From contig OZ026565.1 of the NCBI GenBank assembly GCA_964020155.1, forward strand, positions 3,272,053-3,336,052: 64,000 bases of DNA. The letters run 5' to 3'. A program made the position numbers and the translations under genes. The first letter of the stretch is position 1. Every line of letters starts with the position of its first letter. The notes under the pieces are model-generated. The model made no database searches. It saw only the letters and a list, made by a program, of their open reading frames with translations, and was not told the origin of the DNA. Source of the DNA: Chondrilla cf. caribensis (taxonomy: Eukaryota; Porifera; Demospongiae; Chondrillida; Chondrillidae). Positions 32,926 through 46,484 of this stretch are shown piece after piece.

Positions 32926-33870
32926 ATGGCTACCACTCTCCCTACAATCGATCTATCTGATCCCAATCGCAAAAACACTGCCAAGAAACTGATTAAGGCT
33001 ATGGAGACTGTTGGCTGCGTCTACTTTGACAACGTCCCGGGGTACAACAAGGAAAAAGAAGAGAAACTTCTCAAAAGTGCCAAATGGTTCTTCTCCCTTC
33101 CGTTTGAAGAAAAAATGCAGTTGGCTACGAAAAAATGGAATGAAAACACAAAGAACGTACATAGAGGATATGCACCTTGTGACGTCTCCAAAAATATGTA
33201 CAGGGAATGGTTTGAAACAGGAGAAGAACTTCCAGAAGACGATCCAGATGTTGTAGCTGGTAATCCCCTGTATGAGCCCACCCCTTGGCCTAAAGAAGAA
33301 GGTACTGATGCCTACTTTCGTGAAACTGTCACTGAGCATTACCAGACCATGGCTAATGTTGGAGCGGACATTCTGAAAATCCTTGCCATAGGTTTGGGTA
33401 TGGAAGAAAATGCATTCGTTGACAAATTCATTCGCAAGCCTTGTTCGAACCTAGCACTTGCAAATTATCCCGACCTGGAAGCGGACGTGACAACAGTGTC
33501 CCTTAAAGCTCATGCAGATACAGGTATGCTTACATTGATTGGCCTATTTTCCTATCATGGTTTGGAGGTTCAAATGGAAGATGAAACATGGCTTGATGTG
33601 GAACCACGTCCAGGGTCTTTAATCATGCTTATCGGAGAGCTTCTATCAAGGATAAGTGCCAGGCGCTTCAAAGGAACAAATCATCGTGTGAAAACTGTTG
33701 AAAAGGGTCGCCTATCTTCCCTGTTCTTCTTTGAGCCTTCCTACTATGCTGAGTTTCAAATCCCAGGGGAGCCAGAACCCTTCAACTATGGGAGATATGC
33801 AGTCAAAAGACTGAGGGAGGACTATCCATCACTCTATAGTGAAATGGCTGATTTTAACACACCTAAATAA
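32926..33870 (+). CDS. Isopenicillin-N-synthase-like Fe(II)/2-oxoglutarate oxygenase, copy 2
   Basis: A single-exon 314-aa paralogue of 24614-25558. The catalytic set is kept: H196 and D198 (AHADTGMLTLI), H253 and R262-L-S264. Changes cluster around the active-site strand: LANYPDLEADVTTVSLKAHAD replaces the NYPYLESDVTTVSFGAHAD of copy 1, so a Phe-Gly pair just before the Fe ligand became Leu-Lys. H170 became Arg. This could alter substrate choice. The two copies are otherwise very similar and both reading frames are intact. A 142-bp MITE sits in its upstream region but not in that of copy 1, so regulation may differ. Confidence 0.92.
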   Translation: MATTLPTIDLSDPNRKNTAKKLIKAMETVGCVYFDNVPGYNKEKEEKLLKSAKWFFSLPFEEKMQLATKKWNENTKNVHRGYAPCDVSKNMYREWFETGEELPEDDPDVVAGNPLYEPTPWPKEEGTDAYFRETVTEHYQTMANVGADILKILAIGLGMEENAFVDKFIRKPCSNLALANYPDLEADVTTVSLKAHADTGMLTLIGLFSYHGLEVQMEDETWLDVEPRPGSLIMLIGELLSRISARRFKGTNHRVKTVEKGRLSSLFFFEPSYYAEFQIPGEPEPFNYGRYAVKRLREDYPSLYSEMADFNTPK

Positions 33871-34955
33871 GAAAAAAACATTGCTGTTTGAACTGTCATA
33901 TTAGGACATAACCATTATATTAATAGTAATTATTATGATTTAGTATCACATTATTACTAGTAACTGCTGTCCAAATTAAAATTGATGATGTCTAGTGAAC
34001 ATATCATTAATCATTTTAATTACTTTTATGAGCTATTACATATTATCATTATTTATATTAGATACAATAAAAATTAATTGACAATAATAATATACTAATG
34101 ATAGTTATAATAATAATAATAAACAAATGGAATTGAATGAAGTGGTATATAATAAATACATATTAATTGAATTAGTAATGATAATATGATAATAATAGTA
34201 ATAAAATCAATCAAATCAATTATTGGCATAATGAAATATCATGATGAATAATAAAAATATATTTAAATTTGTAACATATAATCATTATGAAATAAGTACA
34301 TAATATGTATATGTAATCAAAGCGATGATAATAATAACAACAATAATAAAACCAATAACGAATGATAAATATAACATTACTGTATATGAATACAATATTT
34401 AAGTTATGAATGAATGATAATGAATTTTTAATTGTTATTGTCATATACATTATTATTATTATTATTATGTATATTCTTTAATGTCAGTCCTAGATTATTG
34501 CTATTGGAATATATGTTTGAAGGCTTCTACAGCCATGTTAACCAGCTTCATGTATCCAGCAGTGAAATTCTCCATAGCTAAGTTAAGACGTATGTCTCAG
34601 TGTTGTGTATTTTCATGAATGAATAAGTGCCTATATAGTGCGTCTATAGGTAATCATTATCCATTGGTTGCATATGGTATGAGTCATGTTGTAGCTGAGT
34701 GTGTAGTGATTGCATCAGCATCCATGGAAGTACATTTTAGATTAGAGAGCAGCTCCTATCCGTCATTCCTGTGTTGCTCCATTTACATCTATCTGCTAAT
34801 TTAGTAATGGTTGTAGAATTTCTATAGACGTGTGGCAGAGTTGTTTTGCATGGAGGGGACGTTCACTCATGTTTGTTTGTCCATTTGTAATCAAATTATT
34901 TGGCGAATATAAGGATGCAGAAGATTAATAAACTAAATTAATAAGTCTTACTGTA
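33871..34955. other. AT-rich spacer, no gene
   Basis: ATAATA-rich low complexity, co-linear with 25559-26349, ending at a short GT tract (about 34956-34995). Confidence 0.6.
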
Positions 34956-34958
34956 GTG

Positions 34959-36629
<1,671 letters not shown>

Positions 36630-39600
36630 ATGGCGTGGACTCTCGCTCTGGGCTCTTTTCTGTTCCTTTTCCATTTGCTTGCTGCAGGTAAGAATTATAG
36701 CTCTCACGCTTAATTTGTTCGATTAGGTATATATAGAAACTTAAACGGTTATTATTTCACTTTGTTGAAGTTAATGTATTACAGAATAGTAGCAAATGTG
36801 AATTTGATAGCTATAAGTACAGTCTAGCATGCCATATCCGCGTGTGGCGTTTGGCCATATCCGCGTGTGGCGTTTGACCTGAATATTCAGAAGTTGATTT
36901 TGCTCAATTTGATGAATGTAGTGTCAATTAACATAGTATATGGGGGCAAGTTGATTTCAAGGACAACTCATCGAGTTTCAAAATTTACACCCATAGAGAG
37001 TCAGAATGTGACCTTCGATCCAAGACCAATGAATGTGACTGTGCTTGAAGGAGGGACGGCCAAATTCACCTGTGTTGTCAAAGTGGACGATGTTCAAGGA
37101 TTAGTTGTTTGGACTATCCAACCCGTCGCAGCAGCTGGAGCTGTACCAAGACTGGACAACACCACCAACCTCAATGGTGCCAGTGGACTCTACCAAAGCC
37201 CTGACAGGTCACAGATTATCATCACTGGAATTCAAAGGAGCTTACATTTGGCCTCTGTTTCGTGTAGAGGGACTAATGCCTTTGCTAACATCAGTCAAGT
37301 TATTGCTGGAGATGTGTACATCCATGTACTGAGTGAGCTATCCATGGATTTTGTTGGTATTGTTGCAATAATTGTCGCTGTAAGTGTTTGGTGACACAGT
37401 TAACAAGGACTGGAAACTGAACAATGTGTATGTACTAACCAAGAGTGTGTACTAACCAGGAGTGTGTACTAACCAGGAGTGTATACTAACTGGGAGTGTG
37501 TACTAACCAGGAGTGTATACTAACTGGGAGTGTGTACTAACCAGGAGTGTATACTAACTGGGAGTGTGTACTAACCAGGAGTATGGACTAACTGGGAGTG
37601 TGTACTAACCAGGAGTGTGTACTAACCAGGAGTGTGTACTAACCAGGAGTGTGTAACCAGGAGTGTGTGTACCAACCAGGAGTGTGTATACACTAATTTA
37701 TAACCAGGAGTGTGTACTAACCAGGAGTGTGTATACACTAACCAGGAATGTGTACTAACCAGGCTGAAGTGTTACAGAAGGAAAGCCCTAATTTCATTGA
37801 GTATGTAACACTATTGAATAATAATTGTTGAAAGGTCTTGTTTCATGAACTAAGCATAGAAACAGGGCCTTTCAACAGTTTCCTTTGTGATTCATTTTTG
37901 AGGAAACTAGTACTTTTCTCCTGTGTGTATACTAACCAGCAGTGTGTACTAACCCAAGAGTGTATACTAACCAGCAGTGTGTACTAGCCAAGAGTATTGA
38001 TTTTATATATTTTGTACTCAACTGACTTTAATGAACGCAATTGACCAAACTTTTTAATTTTTATATAATTCTATATTCTATATTCTATATTTTATATTCT
38101 ATATTCTTTTCTATTCTATTATTCTATATTCTATGATTCTATGATTTTGTATTATATTTTTATACTCGTGGTTTTTCTGTTCTTTTTATGTACTTACTTT
38201 TCTTTTCTGGGTGCCACTTATAGTAGCCTATGGCTAACGGTTCCCCAGGTTAAATAAGATACCCTGATACCCTGATACCCTGATGTGTTAACAAGGCGTA
38301 TGTACTAACCAGGAGTGTGTACTAACCAGGAGTGTGTACTAACCAGGAGTATGTACCAACCGGGAGTGTGTACTAACCCAAGAGTGTATACTAACCATGA
38401 GTGTGTACTAGCCAAGAGTATGTGTTAACTAGGATCGAATATGTACTAGCCAGGAGTATGTACTAACCAGGAGTGTGTACTAGCCAGGAGTATGTACTAA
38501 CCAGGAGTGTGTACTAACCAGGAGTATGTACTATTAGGAGTGTGTACTAACCAGGAGTGTGTACCAACCGGGAGCGTGTACTAACTGGGAGAGTGCATGT
38601 ACTAAGCATGAATATTATGTACTAACCTAGCTATATATGTACTAACCAGTTTGTGAACAAGTGACAGGTTTCTTTACTAGTATGTAAGAATTTTCCCACT
38701 TGGACAAGGTATGTCTCCAATAGTCTATGGACATGCCCCACTTTATAAAATTTACTCCAGACCTTCTCGTTGGGAGGTACTACAATAACGGTAACCCTTA
38801 TCCCTTAATTTTATAACTGTAGCATAATCGGCCCCATAGCCTCACTTGTCCACTTAATAAATTGAAGAAACCCTATAGGTCCTGCATGCAGTTGCAATGA
38901 TACATCTGTAATTCTGGCCTACTCTGTATAATTCACACCTGACCATGCATGCAATCTTGATTACGATAGGTCCTCCAAGTGAACCACAACAGTTAACGCT
39001 GTTTGCTTCCTCTGCATTCTCTGCTGGAGTGTCATGGGACCCTCCTTCTGACAATGGGGGCTCTACCGAACCTCTCACCTACACTGTCACCCTCACCAAC
39101 ATCACAGATGGCACTGTCCTACAGTACAACATCACTACCACACAGATCACACTAACACACCTTCTTCCAGGTGTGCAGTACAATGTATCAGTGTATGCTC
39201 AACACTCTCTAGCAACTGGACCACCTGTAGAGGAGGTGTTCAGGACTAACTATAGTGGTGAGTGTGTGCGTAATAATATTTACAGTAAAATATACTCGTT
39301 AATATGCCGCAATTCGTTTTCAAAGAATATGGTGGATTAACGAGTTTGGCGGAATAACTGGATGTTCATTAGTACTTGTACATTATATTGGTACTGGGAA
39401 ATTGTGGTGGATTGAAAGGTTGAGGAGAGAGCGGTGGTAGTTCAGCGAGAATTCGCTGTATATACATACATACTACATGTGATGGAACATAAACTAGTAG
39501 AAAAACAATGTTATTAATTTGAGTTATAATCTCACTTCGAATTTGTTTGTTTGTTATTCGAATTAGCTACTTCTTATTTAAGTGTACTACTACACAGGTT

Positions 39601-41238
39601 GTATCTGTTGACATGAGGAGGATATATCATCAATAAACAGCTTACAGCTGAAAACATCCCAAAATTCATGTGTGTTGTGTAATTTTACTTTGCCTGTTAG
39701 TGAGAAATGTGAATTTTGTATATATACATGTATTATTCAAAGGCGTGTTTCAATATTGATAATGTTATTTGGGGGCTATACGTATATTCTCACTAATTGA
39801 TATGCATATCTACTTTTAGTTCCCATCATTGAGCAAGTTTTCATCGAGTACAATGATGAACTTAATTTGAGAGTGAGTGTTACCTTGGGAACAAATGGGG
39901 GAAAATCCACAACAAACTATTATGTGAGTATTTTTCACACAAGCCATTCAGACAAATAGAAGAATAATTATGATAAACATTCGATATGTTATCATTCATT
40001 GCATGGATGTACATCAAAGATGCAGCCGGGCCAATGTTGGTGATATGGTGATCAAATATCAAAAAATGCCTGTGTGTAAACAGATGTTTTTCCATAGGCC
40101 AAATACCACATTAGTTATTATAATCACGTTCCAAAGAATGTCAAATTAACACCTATTAGCTATGTGGAACCACAGTTATACATACAAGACTGGTCTTACT
40201 GGCAATTTTTTTCATTAAAATTTGATTATAGCTTCAAAACTTTAGTTATTTCTTAATTATGTTTGATGAATTTACAATAAGCCAATTATCATCTGTTCAC
40301 AAGGGCAAAATCTATTATAGCTAATTGTTAATTCTCAAATCCTGGGTTCCATACAATATCGGAAACATTGCCCTTGTGAACCAATGATGTGTGATTAGTA
40401 GTTTTACACATCTTTAAACATTTCCAATGAAATTTAATATTAAACTGAACAATTTTTTTTTTTTCATTGAGTTCATGTACATTATATTTTATTAATTATG
40501 TATGTACAGGTGACCTTCAATGGTAGTACAACTACCTACCCCAGTACTGTTGGGGGTAATCAAACTGGAATGAGTTTGGAACTGAGTGGGTTGATGCTAC
40601 CAGGTGGACAAGTGTTCCCACTTTCAATTCGAGTTGAAAACGAATTGGGAAACAGTACCCAGGTGGACACTGCAGTTGTTATTTTAGGTTAGATGTCAGT
40701 ACAACAGAATACAAATGTGTGTGCCATATATAATATTATTATAGACACCTGTTTGTATGAGAATGTATATGTAAGTGTGGATAATATATATACAACAAGT
40801 GAGTGTGTTGTAGCATCATCCGTATCAATATTTCATACAGGTCCCACCAGTGCTGGTGGAGGTACAAGTGTGATGGATGTCGTTACAGTTCCTGTGCTAT
40901 CGGCTGTTGTGGGAATACTGGTTGTCATTCTTATTGCATCCATTGTTGTGATAGCTATTGTTGCTGTGTCAGGTTGTGTCCACGTGAAAAGAAAGAACAC
41001 AGGTGGGATTTCTGACCTCCTATAAGTAGCCATTTTAAAATTACCATAGTAACAGTCTATATATGACTCCCTTGCAGACACTGAAGAGATTCCTTTACCC
41101 TCTCCTTATGAGAGTCCAGTTGAGTTGAAGGATGTTCATAAGAAGAATTCAGAGGAACAGGAAAGAGTGGAAGACCCCATACTACTACCAAATCCTGCAT
41201 ATGAACCAGTGACAACATATGAACCAACCTACTTGTGA
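36630..41238 (+). CDS. Single-pass receptor with Ig and FnIII domains
   Basis: The exons are 36630-36687, about 36922-37332, 38970-39257, 39820-39923, 40510-40687, 40841-41002 and 41078-41238. Summed length is divisible by three (about 453 aa) and all junction phases agree. Exon 1 is a signal peptide (MAWTLALGSFLFLFHLLAA). Exon 2 is an Ig domain with Cys-Trp-Cys (FTCVVKV, VVWTIQP, SVSCRGTNAF). Exon 3 is an FnIII domain (PPSEPQQLTLFASSAFSAGV, VSWDPPSDNGGS, YNVSVYAQHS). Exons 4-5 form a weaker FnIII-like domain. Exon 6 has the membrane helix (VVGILVVILIASIVVIAIVA). The tail ends NPAYEPVTTYEPTYL with an NPxY and further tyrosines. Several N-x-S/T sites are seen. Adhesion or immune-type recognition is inferred. 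The acceptor of exon 2 could be at 36937, and the donor after 40687 is weak; if it is not spliced the product stops at once and is secreted. Confidence 0.82.
37420..38670. repeat. 17-bp intronic minisatellite (GTGTACTAACCAGGAGT)
   Basis: Three blocks (about 37425-37790, 37920-38000 and 38285-38670), with TATATTCTA low complexity between the second and third. Each unit has TACTAAC followed by CAG. It lies wholly in receptor intron 2. Confidence 0.92.
39281..39460. mobile_element. pogo/Tigger-like MITE in receptor intron 3
   Basis: The ends TACAGTAAAATATACTCGTT and GCGAGAATTCGCTGTA are inverted. The interior is like that of 18702-18881. Confidence 0.72.
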
Positions 41239-41319
41239 ATCATGAGTTTTGTATAGAATTTTTGCAATTGTATGTCACTTATGGCCAGTCTTCATATAAG
41301 TTCGCACAGTTGTGTACAT

Positions 41320-41785
<466 letters not shown>

Positions 41786-42048
41786 GGGTGGGTGTGGGTA
41801 TGTTTTGCTCATGCGTGAATGTGTATGGGTGTACATGTACTCCATACACATGCATTGTACCTGTGCATACTAAAGATTCCATTCACATAATGTAGTAGAT
41901 ATTGAACACTGTGAAGTGACCTTGGTGAAGCTGATTGTGTTCTTGCGGTGACATCAGAGTGACATTCATCATTGGTCGAAGGACTGCGGTTAGTTAGCGC
42001 TCATAGGCGTCTGCCAAAGACGGCCTCGCTTGCGAGACACGTTATAAG

Positions 42049-43662
42049 ATGGCGACTTTGTGGAAGTTGCTGTCGTATTTCCAAATTGTAGCAGTGATTA
42101 TAAGCTCGAATATTGTAAATTGTAAGAAAATTGAAGGAATTTCGGAGGATAAAACGCCCAAACGAAATTTGTCTGTTCTTCTGATAACGCTGGAGGAAGC
42201 TGGCCACAGTATTCCAATGCTCGCTTTGGGAGAAGCACTATTGGAGAAAGGACACAAGGTGACGTTACTGGCGGTCGAAGTATTAAAAGGAAACTCGAAC
42301 GCTACAATGACCGACACCAAAAAGTGGTGCGAAGAGAGAGAAATAACGTTCATGAGTGCGGGTGTAGTTGCGTTAGACCTCCCCGCAAAGCCTGGGCAAA
42401 AATTCTCTGGAGGGTATTTGACGGGTGCGGGGTTCATTTTCAAAGTGGCATCCTCACTCCGCGAACTACAAAGGACGATGTTGTCCGCAATCGAAAGTAA
42501 TAGTAATTTACTATTTTCGACAGATGTAGCTGTTTTAGATTTGTTTTATCCATCCATTCTCCAAAAGTGGTCGAATGGTATAAATCTGACTGTTATTTCA
42601 TTAACTCAGACAATTCCTTTTTATCTGAGCACTATACCATCTTGGTATTACCCATTGTTTCCTGCAAATTCTGTCGGATCACCAAATCCTACTTTTATTG
42701 ACCGATTGAAAGCATCGGTTGTATCTGGAGTGTTCAGTCTAATAGTTAACACAGTCGGCCAGTCTTTGAAGGATTCATTTCCAATTGATCCACCCAGTGG
42801 AGTGCGCAATCCTGATATTGCAGCAACGTCATTTGGATTTGACTACCCAAGACCTCTCTACCCACTGACTCATTATGTTGGACCAATAGTCTCAAAGAGG
42901 AACCAACCCCTCTCTGACAACCTCAAAGAATGGTTGGACAACCACACCACTCCATACAGTGTAGTGTACCTGAGTATGGGGAGTTACATGCCATTGAGAG
43001 GTAATGTTGCCCATGCTATTGTGCATGGAGTAATGGAAGCAGGTTACGATCTACTGTGGAGTCTTAAAGACAGTTATCGAGGAATTCTGGATCACATCGA
43101 TGATAAATATCTTAATAGCAGTCGTATACTAATATCGAAATGGCTCCCTCAGTCCACTGTATTAAGTCACCCATCAATTTCAATGGCCGTTCTTCATGGA
43201 GGATTTGGGGGCATCAATGAAGCTCTGATAGCCGGAGTTCCCATCATCTGTATACCTCGTGGTGGTGATCAACTAATGAATTGTGCAAGAGTAAGCCATC
43301 AAGGATTAGGTGTGGATTTTGGAGTAGTTGATGACCTGACTGTACCACAGGTGAAGCAAGCCATTCAAGATGTAAAAGACAATAACTGCAGAGAAAAGGC
43401 AAAGAAAGTGTCTCGCATCTTTAAAGCAGCTGGAGGTGCATCCAAAGCAGTGGAGCTCATTGAGTATTATCACGAAATTGGATATGATCACCTGATACCA
43501 GCATGGTCCAAGTACAACTGGAACTTCATCCAATTCTACAACCTGGATGTGTATGTCTTACTTGCAGTTTTGGGGTATCTCATTTTTTGCATTTTGAAAA
43601 GAATTGGTCATTTGTGGTATCGTAAGAGGCCATGTGGTCGTAAAACACTAAAAACCGACTAG
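42049..43662 (+). CDS. UDP-glycosyltransferase (UGT family) 1
   Basis: An intronless 537-aa type I ER membrane enzyme (GT1 fold). The N-terminal hydrophobic segment reads WKLLSYFQIVAVIISS. The catalytic His is H53 in AGHSIPMLALGEALLEKGH, and the partner Asp is D164 in AVLDLF. The donor-binding signature runs WLPQ (365-368), LHGGFGGINEAL (about 382-393), GVPII and GGDQ (D407, Q408). The membrane helix is at about 502-516 and is followed by a basic tail RKRPCGRKTLKTD. Such enzymes attach a sugar from UDP-sugar to small lipophilic molecules in the ER lumen; the sugar and acceptor cannot be told. First of five plus-strand copies. The N-terminal half is clearly different from copies 2, 4 and 5, while residues from about 253 on are almost identical. 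Confidence 0.95.
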   Translation: MATLWKLLSYFQIVAVIISSNIVNCKKIEGISEDKTPKRNLSVLLITLEEAGHSIPMLALGEALLEKGHKVTLLAVEVLKGNSNATMTDTKKWCEEREITFMSAGVVALDLPAKPGQKFSGGYLTGAGFIFKVASSLRELQRTMLSAIESNSNLLFSTDVAVLDLFYPSILQKWSNGINLTVISLTQTIPFYLSTIPSWYYPLFPANSVGSPNPTFIDRLKASVVSGVFSLIVNTVGQSLKDSFPIDPPSGVRNPDIAATSFGFDYPRPLYPLTHYVGPIVSKRNQPLSDNLKEWLDNHTTPYSVVYLSMGSYMPLRGNVAHAIVHGVMEAGYDLLWSLKDSYRGILDHIDDKYLNSSRILISKWLPQSTVLSHPSISMAVLHGGFGGINEALIAGVPIICIPRGGDQLMNCARVSHQGLGVDFGVVDDLTVPQVKQAIQDVKDNNCREKAKKVSRIFKAAGGASKAVELIEYYHEIGYDHLIPAWSKYNWNFIQFYNLDVYVLLAVLGYLIFCILKRIGHLWYRKRPCGRKTLKTD

Positions 43663-44283
43663 AGCATGATGATAGAGTTTATCTTTTTAGTTAGAACATG
43701 TCATTACCATCCATTTACATCATGTTTATTTAACTGGATATGTATATCCTGTTGTGTGTTGTGATGTGCTTGTTTATATTTGTGATAAAGGTTTGTTTGT
43801 GTTGTAAGAGGAAGTGCTATCACAATAAAACTAAAACAGTCAAGAAAGAATAGTAATATGTGTAATTATTATTGTACTCTACTTTTACATTTATGTTTGC
43901 AAAAACAACATCTAATCATTTTTTTTCGTTAATAAGGCGGTATTAAAATGTTTTCAAGTTTATTTGAACACAATGAAGGCCGAGTTGCTGGGCGCTTATT
44001 CTAATAGACTGTAATAGTCGCCCCTTCGGGGCTGCGAGTGACCATGATCATCTATCAAAATTACGCAAGATTTAGGGCTGGAGAATATTATAATAGTACA
44101 GGTACGTGACCATGTAGGAGGATGTCGTAAATGCGAGCATTCAATTGCAAGGGGCGCCCTCGCCATACCATCGATAGTTCATACCATAGTTTATCCGCTT
44201 GTCTAGGATATTATTATTATTGTTGTTACAAAACCAAGTGTGTATTTCGTCTCTGCTGCTGTCTCTCTAATACGTAGGTAATC
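43663..44283. other. UGT1-UGT2 intergenic, conserved block
   Basis: 43940-44260 is repeated between UGT2 and UGT3 (46175-46450), including CGCCCCTTCGG and TTACGCAAGAT. It is probably duplicated with the genes and may hold their promoter. Confidence 0.5.
43824..43829 (+). terminator. Polyadenylation signal for UGT1
   Basis: AATAAA about 160 bp after the stop codon. The same place after UGT2 also has AATAAA. Confidence 0.5.
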
Positions 44284-45900
44284 ATGGACAAATTGCTCTT
44301 GTATTATAGTCTTAGTTTAGTGTTTTGTGTCCATGTTGTCGTCTCTGATGCTACTTTGAACCAGGGACACGGAGGTATCTTGCAAGCTGAAGAGAAGAGA
44401 GACAACTTATCCGTTCTTCTGATAACGTTCGAAGAAGCTGGTCACAGCATCCCAATGCTCGCTTTGGGAGAAGCACTCTTGGAGAAAGGACACAATGTGA
44501 CGTTACTGGCGATCGAAGTACAATTAGCTGATTCGAATACCACGATGACAAACCTCAGAACGTGGTGTTGGGAGAGAAATATCACTTTCGCTAGTGCTGG
44601 TGTACTCCCTTTGGACATGCCACAAAAGCCTGAAGACTTTTCCACGGGAATACTGGCAACCATATCCCTTATGTCCAAAGTTTTATCTTCCTTGCAGAAA
44701 ATGCAGCAAGTTACCTTTGATGTGGTCCTTGAAGACAGCCAGGGCCTCCTCCAGTCTTCAGATGTTGTCATTCTTGACATCTATTTTTCTCAGATTGTAG
44801 AATGGTTGAACGATAACACTGAGCTAACAGTGATGACACTTACACAGATGATCCCGTTCTATTCCAGCACCCTACCGTCATGGTACTATCCATCTTTTCC
44901 TACCAATCCAGATAGCCCTTCTAACCCAACTATCACAGATCGGTTTAAGAATGTTCTTCTGAGTGGAGTTACTACCATGTTGATGAACACTGTTGGTAGA
45001 CCTATAAAGGATATATTTCCAATCCATGTGCAAAGTGGTTCACGCAATCCCGATATTGCAGCAACGTCATTTGGATTTGACTACCCAAGACCTCTCTACC
45101 CACTGACTCATTACGTTGGACCAATAGTCTCAAAGAGGAACCAACCCCTCTCTGACAACCTCAAAGAATGGTTGGACAACCACACCACTCCATACAGTGT
45201 AGTGTACCTGAGTATGGGGAGTTACATGCCATTGAGAGGTAATGTTGCCCATGCTATTGTGCATGGAGTAATGGAAGCAGGTTACGATCTACTGTGGAGT
45301 CTTAAAGACAGTAATCAAAGAATTCTGGATTCTGTTGATGACAAATATCTTAATAGCAGTCGTATACTAATATTGAAATGGCTCCCTCAGTCCACTGTCT
45401 TACATCATCCATCAATCTCAATGGCTGTTCTTCATGGAGGATTTGGGGGCATCAATGAAGCTCTGATAGCCGGAGTTCCCATTATCTGTCTACCTTATGG
45501 TGGTGATCAACCAATGAATTGTGCGAGAGTGGACCATCAAGGGTTAGGTGTGGATTTTGGAGTAGTTGATGACCTGACTGTACCACAGGTGAAGCAAGCC
45601 ATTCAAGATGTAAAGGACAATAACTGCAGAGAAAAGACAAAGAAAGTGTCTCGCATCTTCAAAGCAGCCGGAGGTGCATCCAAAGCAGTGGAGCTCATTG
45701 AGTATTATCACGAAATTGGATATGATCACCTGATACCAGCGTGGTCCAAGTACAACTGGAACTTCATCCAATTCTACAACCTGGATGTGTATGTCTTACT
45801 TGCAGTTTTGGGGTATCTCGTTTTTCGCATTTTAAAAAGAGTTTGCCTTTTGTGTTATTGTAGGAGACCATGTGGTCGTAAAACACTGAAAACTGACTAG
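44284..45900 (+). CDS. UDP-glycosyltransferase (UGT family) 2
   Basis: Intronless, 538 aa. Signal segment LLLYYSLSLVFCVHVVV, H54 in EAGHSIPM, D165 in VVILDIYFS, and the same WLPQ...HGGFGGINEAL...GGDQ donor signature as its neighbours. One difference in the signature lead is LKWLPQ in place of SKWLPQ. The C-terminal helix is YVLLAVLGYLVFRILKR. From about residue 253 to the end it is nearly identical in DNA to UGT1, whereas the first half groups with UGT4 and UGT5. Confidence 0.95.
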   Translation: MDKLLLYYSLSLVFCVHVVVSDATLNQGHGGILQAEEKRDNLSVLLITFEEAGHSIPMLALGEALLEKGHNVTLLAIEVQLADSNTTMTNLRTWCWERNITFASAGVLPLDMPQKPEDFSTGILATISLMSKVLSSLQKMQQVTFDVVLEDSQGLLQSSDVVILDIYFSQIVEWLNDNTELTVMTLTQMIPFYSSTLPSWYYPSFPTNPDSPSNPTITDRFKNVLLSGVTTMLMNTVGRPIKDIFPIHVQSGSRNPDIAATSFGFDYPRPLYPLTHYVGPIVSKRNQPLSDNLKEWLDNHTTPYSVVYLSMGSYMPLRGNVAHAIVHGVMEAGYDLLWSLKDSNQRILDSVDDKYLNSSRILILKWLPQSTVLHHPSISMAVLHGGFGGINEALIAGVPIICLPYGGDQPMNCARVDHQGLGVDFGVVDDLTVPQVKQAIQDVKDNNCREKTKKVSRIFKAAGGASKAVELIEYYHEIGYDHLIPAWSKYNWNFIQFYNLDVYVLLAVLGYLVFRILKRVCLLCYCRRPCGRKTLKTD

Positions 45901-46484
45901 AGCATGATGACAGAGTTTATCTTTTAGTTAGAACATGTCATTACCATCCATTTACATCATGTTTATTTAGCTGGATATGTATATCCTGTTGTGTGTTGTA
46001 ATGTGTTTGTTCATATTTGTGTGAAGGTTTGTTTGTAAGAGGAAGTGTTAACGTTATCGCAATAAACCAAAACAGTCAAGAAAGAATAGTAATGTGTGCA
46101 ATTATAATACTCTACTTTTACATTTATGTTTGCAAGAACAACATCTAATCATTTATTTTTCGTTAATAAGGCGGTATTAAAATGTTTTCAGGTTTATTTC
46201 AACACGCCGGATGAAGTCCGAGTTACTGGGCGCTTATTCTAATGAATTGTAATAGTCGCCCCTTCGGCGCTGCGAGTGACCATGATCATCTGTCAAAATT
46301 ACGCAAGATCTAGGGCTGGAAACTATTATCATAGCTATTATAGTACAGGTACGTGACCATGTAGGAGGATGTCGTAAATGCGAGCATTCAAGGGCCGCCC
46401 TCAGTGGTCACCGTATATACCATCGATAGTTAGTATACCATAGTTTATTCGCTTGTCTAGGGTTATTTAACGAACACGGACACC
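45901..46484. other. UGT2-UGT3 intergenic
   Basis: Contains AATAAA at 46061-46066 and the block shared with 43940-44260. No gene. Confidence 0.5.

Noticed and set aside
32953..33339. Antisense open frames inside both oxygenase genes
   Set aside because: Shadows of the sense frame, whose catalytic motifs are unambiguous.
42042..42443. Antisense open frames inside the UGT genes (also 44442-44780, 46661-46945, 52489-52866, 54928-55305)
   Set aside because: Shadows on the opposite strand of conserved coding sequence; they repeat at the same place in each paralogue.
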